Shown here piece by piece: positions 9,058-17,500 of a DNA stretch of 64,000 nt. The notes under the pieces are model-generated. The model was not told the DNA's origin and searched no databases. It saw nothing but the letters and a program-made list of their open reading frames with translations. The first letter of the stretch is position 1; every line of letters begins with the position of its first letter. This DNA is from Solibacillus sp. FSL W7-1464 (GTDB taxonomy: Bacteria > Bacillota > Bacilli > Bacillales_A > Planococcaceae). The translations under genes were made by a program, and so were the position numbers. The stretch is from positions 3,861,167 to 3,925,166 of the forward strand of contig NZ_JBBORC010000001.1 in NCBI RefSeq assembly GCF_038004425.1, read 5' to 3'.

Positions 9058-9101
9058 GCACTTACTTATGAGACGGTTCTTCGTAATATGGCTAAGTGCG
9101 G
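9058..9101 (+). repeat. Degenerate rlmH-type att site (copy e, leftmost)
   Basis: The core at 9066-9082 matches the rlmH-end core at 14 of 17 positions. It is flanked by GCACTTAC on the left and TAAGTGCGG on the right, as at copies c and d, giving a potential hairpin. Its complement still reads as an rlmH tail (EPSHK then stop). It marks the left edge of the cassette array. The rest of the 8815-9207 gap shows nothing else except the natAB terminator. Confidence 0.65.
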
Positions 9102-9151
9102 TTTAATCTTCAATCGAATCATCTAAAACAAAAAGTAGAATAGCTGTAATA

Positions 9152-9191
9152 AATAAAAAATAAATCCCTTGCATGTAACCACAAGGGATTT
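9152..9191 (-). terminator. Intrinsic terminator of natAB
   Basis: AAATCCCTTG (9162-9171) pairs with CAAGGGATTT (9182-9191). The minus-strand continuation is T-rich. It follows the natB stop by 16 bp. Confidence 0.8.
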
Positions 9192-9207
9192 GCTATTATT
9201 TATTTTA

Positions 9208-10359
9208 TTACAACACCCATTTATCTTTTGCAAATAAAATACGTCCTACTGCCAGGATTACTAATGCTAACACTATGTTAACTCCAAGTGTAAGAAACAC
9301 GTGCTCGATATCTATGATTCCAACAAATAATTCTTTAAAAGCTGCAAACACATTTAAAATTGGTACTAAAAAATGTGTAGTAGTTAGTTCATTTAGCCCG
9401 ACGCTTGTGATGAATAAAGCTGGTAAAATTCCAACCATAATAATGGGTGTTCCGTAGCTTTGTGCTTCTTTTACCGTCTTACCAAAAATACTTGTCAGCA
9501 ATAACGCTGAAGCCATTAATGCAGCGAAACTAATAATAATTAAAAGAGCGACCGTACCAATTAACCAGACGTTTCCTTCCATTGTTAAGCCCGCTTTTAA
9601 CTGTTCTGTAAAGAAGTAGATTTCAATAAATACAATTCCTAACGTTAAAATACCTGTAACAGTAGCAAGAATTACAAGTGTTAACCATTTGCCTAATAAA
9701 AATGAACTGCGATTAACAGGAGTCATTAATAAAGCTTCCATCGTACGGCGTTCTTTCTCCCCTGCTATAAAATCTGCTGATGAAGATGAAATACCTATAC
9801 CTACTGCAATAACAAGCATCATTGGGATAAGGAAGCTCATCATTTGTACGGATTGATCACCTTCAATCACTTGTATTTTATTCACTGAAAAAGGTGTTAA
9901 AATAGCCGTTTCTATATTTTGTTGTCCTAAACGTTCTGAAACAATTGCCTGACTGTATTGTGTTAATGCCATTTCGATTGCTGACATGGCAATATAGCTG
10001 TTTTCACTATATTCATCGCCTAAAATTTGAACTACCGGCGCATTTCCAGCAGCGATTTGCTGTTCAAAGTCTCCCGTAAGAACAAGCCCAGCCACTGCTT
10101 CACCTTCTTGAATAGTAGCTTCTACATCATCAACAGCACGAAGCTCTAAATTCTCTTTTCCATCCAGTAAACCTTCTACAAATTCTAGCTGCTCATTTTC
10201 TGTTACGACATGAAGCTGGAGATCCTCGTCCGGTGACATCAGTTTTTCATAGAAAAATACTAATGCTGACATTAAAACTAATGGTAAAAGCACAGTTAAA
10301 AGTAGTGTGCGTTGATCTCGAAATGTATCCTTTAACTCTTTTTTGAATATATTAAGCAT
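9208..10359 (-). CDS. natB: ABC transporter permease, NatB-like (Na+ extrusion)
   Basis: 383 residues with one N-terminal helix, a large extracytoplasmic domain (about 40-170) and six C-terminal helices: the ABC-2/NatB layout. DFIAGEKERRTMEALLMTPVNRSSFLLGKW is the highly characteristic coupling motif of NatB-type permeases. The ATG at 10359 is chosen because GGAGGG lies 7 nt upstream; it overlaps the end of natA by 8 bp. With natA it should form an ATP-driven sodium (or drug) exporter. The divergent natR/natK-like pair supports the NatAB assignment, since NatK-NatR controls natAB in Bacillus. Confidence 0.82.
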   Translation of the reverse strand: MLNIFKKELKDTFRDQRTLLLTVLLPLVLMSALVFFYEKLMSPDEDLQLHVVTENEQLEFVEGLLDGKENLELRAVDDVEATIQEGEAVAGLVLTGDFEQQIAAGNAPVVQILGDEYSENSYIAMSAIEMALTQYSQAIVSERLGQQNIETAILTPFSVNKIQVIEGDQSVQMMSFLIPMMLVIAVGIGISSSSADFIAGEKERRTMEALLMTPVNRSSFLLGKWLTLVILATVTGILTLGIVFIEIYFFTEQLKAGLTMEGNVWLIGTVALLIIISFAALMASALLLTSIFGKTVKEAQSYGTPIIMVGILPALFITSVGLNELTTTHFLVPILNVFAAFKELFVGIIDIEHVFLTLGVNIVLALVILAVGRILFAKDKWVL

Positions 10360-11101
10360 CTTCATTCCCTCCACGTACTAATTTACTCATGAAAATATAG
10401 TTTAAATCGCTTGAGCCCTCTTCAGCATAAAGCTGTTCAAGTGTGCCATCATAGACAAGTTCGCCTTTATGAATCATTGCTACTCGGTCACATAGCATCG
10501 TTACTTCCTCTACAATATGACTGGAGAAAATAATGGTTTTCCCTTCACGTTTCAATTGGTGCACAAGCTGACGGAAAGTATTAGATGATGTAATATCTAG
10601 CCCTGTCGTTGGTTCATCAAAGAGTACAATATCTGGATCATGCAATAATGTTCTTGCAATAGCCACTTTTTGACGCATCCCTTTTGAAAACCCGCCAATT
10701 TTACGATCTAAATAGTCTCGCATGCCAAACATTTTCGCTAATTTTTCAATACGTACTTTTGTTTCATGCTTTCCTAAGCCATAAAGTGAACCAAAATATT
10801 CTAAGTTTTCACGTGTTGTCAGTCGCTCATAAAGTCCTGTCTCACTACCAAACAGTACGCCGATTCGTTTTTTCACTTCATCAGATTGCTTTACGGTATG
10901 AAAACCTGCTACTTCAACGCTACCTGAAGACGGTTCAATTAGAGTAGCGATTGTTCGTAGCAAGGTTGTTTTCCCAGCACCGTTTTCACCTAGGAGCCCA
11001 AGTACCTCACCCTCATGAACTTGTAAGGAGACTTGCTTTAAGGCCGTTATATATTGTTTCTTATTTTGAAATTGTTTTGTTACTGCTGTAATTTCAATCA
11101 T
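10352..11101 (-). CDS. natA: ABC transporter ATP-binding protein, NatA-like
   Basis: 249 residues. Walker A is GLLGENGAGKTT, the signature motif is GGFSKGMRQKVAIARTLLHDP, Walker B is DIVLFDEPTTGLD, and the H-loop is IIFSSHIVEEV. This is the NatA/CcmA class of ABC-2 exporters. An ATG at 11101 with GAGG 8 nt upstream is preferred over the GTG at 11110, which overlaps the ribosome site. It is translationally coupled to natB. Confidence 0.86.
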   Translation of the reverse strand: MIEITAVTKQFQNKKQYITALKQVSLQVHEGEVLGLLGENGAGKTTLLRTIATLIEPSSGSVEVAGFHTVKQSDEVKKRIGVLFGSETGLYERLTTRENLEYFGSLYGLGKHETKVRIEKLAKMFGMRDYLDRKIGGFSKGMRQKVAIARTLLHDPDIVLFDEPTTGLDITSSNTFRQLVHQLKREGKTIIFSSHIVEEVTMLCDRVAMIHKGELVYDGTLEQLYAEEGSSDLNYIFMSKLVRGGNEDA

Positions 11102-11165
11102 TTCCGTCACCTCGTTTATTTGATGTGTTTATCGTACAAATAAATACAAGAGGTGTCTGCGATGT

Positions 11166-11191
11166 TGTCGCAAAAATGCCTTATTATGTCG
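11166..11191. promoter_or_regulatory. Direct repeat between natA and natR, candidate LytTR operator
   Basis: TGTCG(C/T)(A/G)AAAA occurs at 11166 and again at 11187, exactly 21 bp apart, in the divergent region between natA and the LytTR regulator. LytTR proteins bind pairs of direct repeats about two helical turns apart, so this is a plausible natR site. Confidence 0.4.
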
Positions 11192-11263
11192 TGAAAAGGG
11201 AGAATGAATTGCAGAACTGTCAAAATATTACGTATAGTGTATATTTATTACGAGGTGTATAAC

Positions 11264-11962
11264 ATGAGAGTAGGATTAGTAGATGACCGAGCGATTGATT
11301 TAGATAAACTAAAAGCAATTATAGAGCCAATCGAAGAAATAAATATTGTTTTTGCTACTACAAGTGCTCAGCAAGCCTATGAGGAAATAAAAAAGCAATC
11401 GATTGATTTACTTATTGCGGATATAGAAATGCCCGAATTATCGGGTTACGAATTAGCTGATATTATTCATACACATGCCCTACAAATTATGGTTATCTTT
11501 GTAACAGGCAATAGTGGGTACGCTGTTCATGCTTTTGAATTGAACGTACATGATTACATAATGAAGCCCTATACGAAAGAAAGACTTGTATCTTCTGTTG
11601 AAAGACTGTTAGCGAAGCAACAAAAAGCCGAGTTATCGGGCCGGATTTTTATTAAGCAAAAATCTGATATTCATATCGTACAAAAAAAGGACATCATATT
11701 TATTGAACGTTCAGGACGTGCTACAACGATTTTCACAAAAAATGGTCCTGTAAAAACGTATCAAACTTTAAATGAATTAGAGGGAGAGCTAAGGGACCGT
11801 TTGTTTATAAGAGCTCATCGCTCATTTATTATCAATATTCAATACATATTAAATTTTTCGTTATACGCGAAAAATTCCTATTTGGTATCCTTTGAAGGAA
11901 TTGAAGAAAAAGCAGTTATTACAAAAGAAAACTTAGATACTATACAGAAAAATTACTTTTGA
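11264..11962 (+). CDS. natR: LytTR-family response regulator, NatR-like
   Basis: 232 residues. A receiver domain (1-120) carries the phospho-acceptor in LLIADIEMPELSG (D53) and the conserved Lys in MKPYTK. A LytTR DNA-binding domain follows (about 130-232: DIIFIERSGRATTIFT, LFIRAHRSFIINIQYI). The start is the ATG at 11264 with GAGGTG upstream; a longer frame from 11204 has no ribosome site. It is divergent from natAB and lies 9 bp upstream of a histidine kinase gene, so it is the likely natAB activator. Confidence 0.82.
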   Translation: MRVGLVDDRAIDLDKLKAIIEPIEEINIVFATTSAQQAYEEIKKQSIDLLIADIEMPELSGYELADIIHTHALQIMVIFVTGNSGYAVHAFELNVHDYIMKPYTKERLVSSVERLLAKQQKAELSGRIFIKQKSDIHIVQKKDIIFIERSGRATTIFTKNGPVKTYQTLNELEGELRDRLFIRAHRSFIINIQYILNFSLYAKNSYLVSFEGIEEKAVITKENLDTIQKNYF

Positions 11963-11971
11963 GGTGGCAAT

Positions 11972-12907
11972 ATGAAGCATAATCTATATTTTTCCATCAT
12001 TTGTTGTACCCATTTTGCCCTTGCAACAGTAGGCTATCTTTCCTTCTACATAAGCATTCCCATCAGCATCATTTTAGCCGTAGCAGCAATGAAAAGATTT
12101 ACGTTAAAGCTTGATTGGAGTGTAATAATTCATTTATGTATGTATGGGGTCTATGTATTAAATGGAAAGAGTGTACAAAATCTGCTCTTGCTTTTTGGCG
12201 CATTGCTTGTCGTTATTTATAGTTCACAAAAGCAGAAAGCTCTATTTAAGACTTCCACAGTACAGTTAGAAGTAAATGAAAAGCTAGCAGAATTTAATCG
12301 TACATTTCAAGAGGTACGTAAAGAACGTCACGATTACTTAAAGCATGTATCAGCAATTGCTTATTTACTGGAAAAAGATCAAGTTGAGGAAGCGAAAACC
12401 TATATGCATGGGTTAGTAAAGCGATATGAACAGACGAACTTGTCGATAAAGGGAGAGCAGGGGGCAGTAGCAGCAGTATTATATACAAATTACGAAAAGG
12501 CACGAAGCCATAATATTGCTATTAATTATTTGCTTGAAATACCTGTATCAAACTTATCACTACCATCAGATGAAATCGTTCGGCTAATAGGCAATATATT
12601 AGAAAATGCGATGGATGCAAGCATTGAATGGCAAACGAAGTATAACAAACAGGCTTTTATTGAATTAAGCCTTCGCAAAAAAAGCGGTCTCTATATATTA
12701 ACTTGTTCAAACAATACGATCCCCTTACCGAAGGAAATTGCTGACCAATTGTTTGCCAAAACTGGTGTTACAACAAAGCCGAATCATAATGGTTTAGGTA
12801 CTTCAATTATTCGGCAAATTGTAGAACAGCATGGCGGATATTTAGAATTTATAGCAGAGAAACAAACTTTTACAATTACGTGTAAAATCCCTAATGTCGT
12901 TTCATAA
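11972..12907 (+). CDS. natK: Sensor histidine kinase, NatK-like (GHKL type)
   Basis: 311 residues. About four short transmembrane helices occupy residues 5-90. The phospho-acceptor box is ERHDYLKHVSAIAYLL (H120), with a GHKL ATPase of the Agr/CitA type downstream: GNILENAMDAS (N box) and NGLGTSIIRQIVEQHGG. The short multi-helix sensor and HDYLKH box are typical of kinases partnered with LytTR regulators. It follows natR by 9 bp with AGGTGG as ribosome site. The stimulus (Na+ or membrane stress) is inferred from the natAB link. Confidence 0.8.
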   Translation: MKHNLYFSIICCTHFALATVGYLSFYISIPISIILAVAAMKRFTLKLDWSVIIHLCMYGVYVLNGKSVQNLLLLFGALLVVIYSSQKQKALFKTSTVQLEVNEKLAEFNRTFQEVRKERHDYLKHVSAIAYLLEKDQVEEAKTYMHGLVKRYEQTNLSIKGEQGAVAAVLYTNYEKARSHNIAINYLLEIPVSNLSLPSDEIVRLIGNILENAMDASIEWQTKYNKQAFIELSLRKKSGLYILTCSNNTIPLPKEIADQLFAKTGVTTKPNHNGLGTSIIRQIVEQHGGYLEFIAEKQTFTITCKIPNVVS

Positions 12908-13022
12908 AAGACTTTAATAAGCTACATCTTAAAACTGGCTCACGAGATGCAGATTATTATAGCTACAGTGTATACCCGTAATTAAATGGCGAGGAACAAT
13001 AGTAACGGAAGGAACAAGGAAT

Positions 13023-13487
13023 ATGAAAAAAAGAATTTGGTTTATTTTACTTTCTCTGATTATCATCGCAATCGGTTTTTACATAACATTGGCACCAAAA
13101 CCATTAGCACGGGATGTGGATATTTCGTTGCTGGGGCCAAGTGATATGACCGGGCTGCTCGTTATGGACTACCAACAGGACAATATGTACAGGACAGCAG
13201 ATAGAGAGCAAATGAATGAGATATATAAACAATTAATGTTGATTAACGTCACACGGGGGCAAGATGTTGAATTAAATGAGCCCGTTTTTCGTGACGACGA
13301 GATACTAAAAATCCGCTTATATAATAGCGAAAAAAGCTCTTCCATTAACTTTACATTTTATGAGGATGGCTATCTTATTATGGAAGAGCAGGCATTCTTC
13401 AATAAAATAACATTAGGCCGCCAAGTGTCAGAAAAGGAATTTGCGCAGTTTTATGACTTTATACATAATGGTAGATCATTTGAGTGA
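13023..13487 (+). CDS. Hypothetical membrane-anchored protein
   Basis: 154 residues: a Lys/Arg start (MKKRIWF), one transmembrane helix or uncleaved signal (6-24), then a soluble extracytoplasmic domain of alternating beta strands with no cysteine. GGAAGGAAC and AAGGAAT lie just upstream of the ATG. It follows the natK-like gene by 115 bp and could be read with it. I do not recognise the family; the small anchored fold resembles uncharacterised Bacillus stress-associated proteins. Confidence 0.65.
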   Translation: MKKRIWFILLSLIIIAIGFYITLAPKPLARDVDISLLGPSDMTGLLVMDYQQDNMYRTADREQMNEIYKQLMLINVTRGQDVELNEPVFRDDEILKIRLYNSEKSSSINFTFYEDGYLIMEEQAFFNKITLGRQVSEKEFAQFYDFIHNGRSFE

Positions 13488-13636
13488 AGGCTCCCATTGC
13501 CAGGCTCTTTTGAAAAAATAAAGAAACGAAGAACCACTATAAAACATGAACTAAACCCAATTAGAGATGCAGTTCAGCCTTGCTTTAGTAGTTCTTATAG
13601 TAAACGTCTTATCAATGATATCTATTTATAATATTA

Positions 13637-13768
13637 TCATTCGGCTTCTGATTTACAATTCCATTTTTGTTTGCTAGGCAATGATCACCGCTCATGTTGT
13701 TGATGAAACATAATTAAAGCAAAGCTAACCTTTCAATTCTTGTCCATTTCATTTAGAAGTTTTTTCAT
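13637..13768 (-). pseudogene. Possible remnant of a small gene with in-frame stops
   Basis: On the minus strand an ATG at 13768 with GGGAG upstream opens MKKLLNEMDKN, then a TGA, then KVSFALIMFHQQHER, a TGA, and SLPSKQKWNCKSEAE before the final stop. The pieces are in one frame and protein-like. A hairpin at 13529-13596, which pairs better on the minus strand, lies downstream. I see no recognisable family. The rest of the 13488-13876 gap holds nothing else. Confidence 0.3.
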
Positions 13769-13876
13769 AACACAATCTCCCTATACTAATAAAAAAATGA
13801 AACCATTTACTTCGGATACCGTATAATTTAAATATCATCAGAAACTTTCAACATACTCACGAAGGGAGAGAGCAAC

Positions 13877-15277
13877 ATGAAAATAAGATTAGGACCCTTG
13901 GCCATGGCCATCGCAGCAACTATTTTCCTTACTGGCTGTCAGGAGGACGAAGAAACAAAGACAGAGACAAGCCCTTCTACAGAAAACGTAGTAACTGAGG
14001 ATGAGGAAACGCCAGAAACGCTGGAAGTGGCAAGTGAAGACGAAAGTATCCTTGCTGAACTGGAAGAGATGGATCTTCCAGAGATTCCTATAGTACCGCA
14101 AGATTATGTTCAACAAGGTGCGGGACTCTTAAACAACGAAACTATAGGGAATTCGGAAGAAGCCCATGCAAACTTCCTAAAATTATTTGGGGATGTATCC
14201 CCACTACCGGAGAACGCTACTCAGGAAGAACTGGAACTCTACTACCGCTATATTTATAATATAACGAGAATCAGCCTCCCTGACCCATCCAGTGTATTGG
14301 ATGCGGCACAGTTTGATATGGAAGGGATGCCTGTAGCAGACCCCCGTTATAAATTCAAAGAGAATTATAATCTCGAAATCATTTTGGATGCCAGTGGTTC
14401 CATGCGCGCGGATGCAGGTGGTGAGACACGGATGGCTCAAGCGAAGCGAGAGATTCAGAACTTCCTTGCTTCTGCTCCGGAAGAGGCCAATGTTTCACTT
14501 CGAGTTTACGGACATAAAGGAACAGGTAATAGCTCTGATAAGGCGATGTCGTGTGGTGCCATTGAAGAAGTCTATGAGCGAGGCCCATATGATGAAGCTG
14601 CTTTCCAACAAGCAATGAATCAGTTTGAGCCTGCTGGCTGGACACCTATTGCCGGTGCACTCGAATCTGCAGCAAAAAGTTTTGAAGGCTTAGATGGGGA
14701 GACTAACACCAACCTCATCTACCTAGTGAGTGATGGCATTGAAACATGTGATGGAGATCCTGTCTCAGCAGCGAAAAGCTTTGCCGGAAGCAACATCTCC
14801 CCCATCATTAATGTCATTGGCTTTAATGCAGACTCCAAGGCACAGCAACAGCTAAAGGAAGTCGCAAAAGAAGCGAATGGAACGTACACTAACGTTCAAA
14901 ACGCAGAAGGTCTTCGAAACGAATTCGAACGTACCGAAGAAATTCTTCAAAAATGGAAGCAGTGGAGCGTTGGAGCGATAAATGATAAAAACTGGAGAGA
15001 CGTTCATGCTACAAATGACATTAATGAATTCAGCGTCGACTGGATGAATAACGTAAGAGCTCAAGTGACTTCTGAATATGTTGCAATCGATATACTTTTT
15101 GACGAAGAAATGATTACCTATGACCAATTGAGAGCCCTAAAGGATCTGGCTACTGCCAACTTTAAGCAAGGTCAGGAAGCCGGCAAGAATTTTTATGAGG
15201 AACTCAAGCAGATCAAAGAAGAAGGAATTGAAGGCATGGACCAGCTGATTGAAGAATCCCGTCCAGACGGGGAATAA
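13877..15277 (+). CDS. von Willebrand factor A domain lipoprotein
   Basis: 466 residues. A lipoprotein signal ends in FLTGC (lipidated Cys21), followed by a very acidic linker to about residue 70. The vWA domain starts near 165 with a canonical MIDAS motif DASGS (D171-S175); GWTPIAGAL and LIYLVSDGIETCDGD supply the other metal ligands. It should be anchored to the outer face of the membrane and bind a partner or metal. GAAGGGAGAG precedes the ATG. Its base composition and codon choice are visibly more GC-rich than its neighbours, which suggests a separate origin. A terminator follows. Partner unknown. Confidence 0.85.
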   Translation: MKIRLGPLAMAIAATIFLTGCQEDEETKTETSPSTENVVTEDEETPETLEVASEDESILAELEEMDLPEIPIVPQDYVQQGAGLLNNETIGNSEEAHANFLKLFGDVSPLPENATQEELELYYRYIYNITRISLPDPSSVLDAAQFDMEGMPVADPRYKFKENYNLEIILDASGSMRADAGGETRMAQAKREIQNFLASAPEEANVSLRVYGHKGTGNSSDKAMSCGAIEEVYERGPYDEAAFQQAMNQFEPAGWTPIAGALESAAKSFEGLDGETNTNLIYLVSDGIETCDGDPVSAAKSFAGSNISPIINVIGFNADSKAQQQLKEVAKEANGTYTNVQNAEGLRNEFERTEEILQKWKQWSVGAINDKNWRDVHATNDINEFSVDWMNNVRAQVTSEYVAIDILFDEEMITYDQLRALKDLATANFKQGQEAGKNFYEELKQIKEEGIEGMDQLIEESRPDGE

Positions 15278-15328
15278 GTTTACAATGAGTGTTAGGCATT
15301 CAAATATGCATTACTGTTAATTTATACA

Positions 15329-15369
15329 AAAAGCCATCCAATTAGGTATTTTCTGTTTGGATGGCTTTT
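15329..15369 (+). terminator. Intrinsic terminator after the vWA lipoprotein
   Basis: AAAAGCCATCCAA (15329-15341) pairs with TTTGGATGGCTTTT (15356-15369). It stands 50 bp upstream of att copy d. Confidence 0.85.
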
Positions 15370-15418
15370 CTACTTTTATTCAGATTCTATAATAGATGTT
15401 GGGATCGCTACGAAATAA

Positions 15419-15463
15419 CCGTACTTACTTATGATACGGTCCACCATGGCTTTCCTAAGTGCG
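15419..15463 (+). repeat. rlmH-type att site (copy d)
   Basis: The core at 15429-15445 matches the rlmH junction at 16 of 17 positions (one T to C). It is flanked by CGTACTTAC and CTAAGTGCG, which pair into a hairpin (one G-U) followed by six T residues. Its complement reads as a degenerate rlmH tail ending CAT AAG TAA. Confidence 0.78.
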
Positions 15464-15515
15464 CTTTTTTAATGGTCTTTGCTAACTCTTCATCCTTATC
15501 AATTTGGAAATCCAT
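15429..15515 (-). pseudogene. 28-codon coding fragment ending in the att site
   Basis: The minus strand reads MDFQIDKDEELAKTIKKA, then HLGKPWWTVS and a stop inside the att core. The composition looks genuinely coding, but an in-frame stop sits just before its ATG and no longer gene is present. It may be the tail of a gene truncated at a cassette junction, or chance. The bases from here to 15627 show no clear promoter. Confidence 0.25.
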
Positions 15516-15627
15516 TATCCTCTACTTGACTAAGATAGGGTTTTTCAGGAAAACATATTCTTGGTATGATGTTAAGGTTGTGAATTACTATGTCACACAT
15601 TTACATTCATCTAAGAAAGAGGTATTT

Positions 15628-16818
15628 ATGCACTCCACAAAATTATCAAAGCAACATTGGTTGCTAATTTTAACACTTTCTTTATTAACATTTGTTCTTG
15701 GGACAAGTGAATTTGTTATTGTCGGAATCTTAACAGATATTTCTTCAAGTCTTAATATGACTAATGCAAAAACCGGTACACTCGTTTCTGCGTTTGCAAT
15801 TACGTTTGCCATCGCTACACCACTGGTAATGTCAGTCACAAGTCATTTACCAAAGCGTAAATGGATGTTGTTTTTAATGGCATCTTTCATCATTCTAAAT
15901 GCTTTGTGCATAATTTCGACGGGCTATATCATGCTCCTTACACTACGGATTATGACAGCGATTGTAACAGGAGTTTTAATCTCTCTAGCCATGATTGTAG
16001 CAAGTGAAACCATCCCGATTAATAAACGCGGACTTGCTATTTCATTCGTTTTCGGTGGTTTCACACTTGCAAATGTCGTTGGAGTGCCAATTGGTATTGT
16101 TATTGCCGAAGATTATGGCTGGAATGCCACTTTCATGTTAACCACTTTCCTAGGAGGATTGGCGTTTTTGGCATCCTTTTTTGTCTTACCTCATAAACTC
16201 AGCCAAGTACGCAGTTCGATACGTGATCAGTTTTCTTTATTGACCAATCCTCGTATATTGATGGCTTTTTTCATTCCTGCACTCGGGTTTGGCGCAACAT
16301 ATGCAGTCTTTACATACCTTGTACCAATCTTGAAAGAAATGGGAGCACCAAATAAGTCAATTAGTATAATCTTATTTAGTTATGGATTTATTTCGATTTT
16401 CAGCAACATCCTCGCTGGTAAAATTGCTAGCCAAAATGCAATCGGTCGCCTTCGGTTTGTTTTTCTCGTGCAAGCAGTTGTTCTGACGAGTTTATTTTGG
16501 ACTACCAATCATTTTGTTTTAGGATTAATAAATATTGGATTAATGTCGTTAATGGCTATCCTTTTAACAACATCTACTCAGCTATATTTAATTGACCTTG
16601 CAGGAATTTATCAGCCAAAAGCAACAGGACTCGCAGCTTCATTAATGCCAGTGGCAAGCAACGTGGGCATCGCTTTTGGTTCTGCCTTAGGTGGAATTGT
16701 GTACCATCAAGGAAATTTAATGAATGTAGCTTGGGTCGGTGGGATAATTGCCGTCTGTGCAAGTCTGCTAACTTTCTTTAGTCATCAATTAGACCAAAAA
16801 CAAAATACATCAGAATAG
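15628..16818 (+). CDS. MFS transporter, DHA1 drug/sugar efflux type
   Basis: 396 residues with 12 predicted transmembrane helices. The first helix motif LGTSEFVIVGIL is characteristic of the DHA1 (AraJ/YdhL-like) efflux subfamily; SHLPKRKWMLFLM is the loop 2-3 motif A region; GFTLANVVGVPIG matches motif C of antiporters. A proton-coupled exporter of a small molecule is likely. The ATG at 15628 is used because AAAGAGG precedes it; the frame extends upstream through the att site but without a start signal. It is the only gene in the segment between att copies d and c. Confidence 0.85.
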   Translation: MHSTKLSKQHWLLILTLSLLTFVLGTSEFVIVGILTDISSSLNMTNAKTGTLVSAFAITFAIATPLVMSVTSHLPKRKWMLFLMASFIILNALCIISTGYIMLLTLRIMTAIVTGVLISLAMIVASETIPINKRGLAISFVFGGFTLANVVGVPIGIVIAEDYGWNATFMLTTFLGGLAFLASFFVLPHKLSQVRSSIRDQFSLLTNPRILMAFFIPALGFGATYAVFTYLVPILKEMGAPNKSISIILFSYGFISIFSNILAGKIASQNAIGRLRFVFLVQAVVLTSLFWTTNHFVLGLINIGLMSLMAILLTTSTQLYLIDLAGIYQPKATGLAASLMPVASNVGIAFGSALGGIVYHQGNLMNVAWVGGIIAVCASLLTFFSHQLDQKQNTSE

Positions 16819-16957
16819 AAATGATTAATTAAACAAAAGTTATATTAATTCTACATCAATCATTGCTCCCGGTTTATATTTTTCGGCAAATAGAGATAAA
16901 TTTTTTGAAACAGTTGTCAATTAAAGTACTTACTTAGTTACGACCATTTTAGTAGAA

Positions 16958-16994
16958 AAACAGGCACAATCGCATGAAGCGAATGTGCCTGTTT
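16958..16994. terminator. Strong hairpin after the MFS gene
   Basis: A 16-bp stem with one mismatch (16958-16973 with 16979-16994) around a 5-nt loop. The T run is better on the minus strand, but nothing on that strand needs it, so it may serve the MFS gene or act both ways. Confidence 0.55.
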
Positions 16995-17000
16995 CAAAAA

Positions 17001-17053
17001 CCGCACTTACTTATGATACGGTTCACCGTAATAAGTATAAGTGCGGTTTTTTT
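17001..17053 (+). repeat. rlmH-type att site (copy c), hairpin with T tract
   Basis: The core at 17011-17027 is identical to the rlmH junction over 17 bases. CCGCACTTA on the left and TAAGTGCGG on the right form a 9-bp stem, with inner CTTAT/ATAAG and TACGGT/ACCGTA pairs, then seven T residues. It therefore looks like an intrinsic terminator built from an att site. The complement still encodes GEPYHK and a stop. Confidence 0.85.
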
Positions 17054-17089
17054 CACCAACGTTTATAATAAAGATAAGGCGGTGATAAC

Positions 17090-17500
17090 ATGCTTGAAAA
17101 AAATATTGAAAAGCAGCTAATCGAAACAATTCAAACCAAAATAAATGTGGATTTTATCTTATTATTTGGCTCATTCTCTAAAGGTACAAATCGAGTTGAT
17201 AGCGACATTGATTTAGCTTTTTTTAGCAAAGAGCAGTTATCATCTTATGAACGTTTTTTACTAGCTAACGAATTAGCTGAAATTGCTGGACGAGAAGTAG
17301 ATTTAGTCGATCTTAAACAAATTGACACTGTCTTTACAATGCAAATTTTCTCGCAAGGCATGCCTATTTATATCCAAGACGAAAATGAATTAACACGACA
17401 AAAAATGCGGGCCTATAGCATGTATGCGACACTAAGTGAGCAACGTTCTAGTTTGATTGAAAGTATTAAAGAAAGAGGAAGTGTTTTTGGAGATGAATGA
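17090..17500 (+). CDS. mntA: MntA-type minimal nucleotidyltransferase antitoxin
   Basis: 136 residues. The catalytic motif GSFSKGTNRVDSDID (G27-S28-x10-D39-x-D41) is the GSx10DxD of minimal nucleotidyltransferases, and REVDLVDL provides the third acidic residue. In the HepT/MntA system this enzyme transfers AMP to a tyrosine of the HepT toxin and so inactivates it. It overlaps hepT by 8 bp. The ribosome site is weak (AAGGCGGTGATAAC). It is the first gene after att copy c. Confidence 0.88.
   Translation: MLEKNIEKQLIETIQTKINVDFILLFGSFSKGTNRVDSDIDLAFFSKEQLSSYERFLLANELAEIAGREVDLVDLKQIDTVFTMQIFSQGMPIYIQDENELTRQKMRAYSMYATLSEQRSSLIESIKERGSVFGDE

Noticed and set aside
15361..15627. N-terminal extension of the MFS transporter frame through the att site
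   Set aside because: It starts inside the preceding terminator, has no ribosome site, and the normal first helix begins just after the ATG at 15628.
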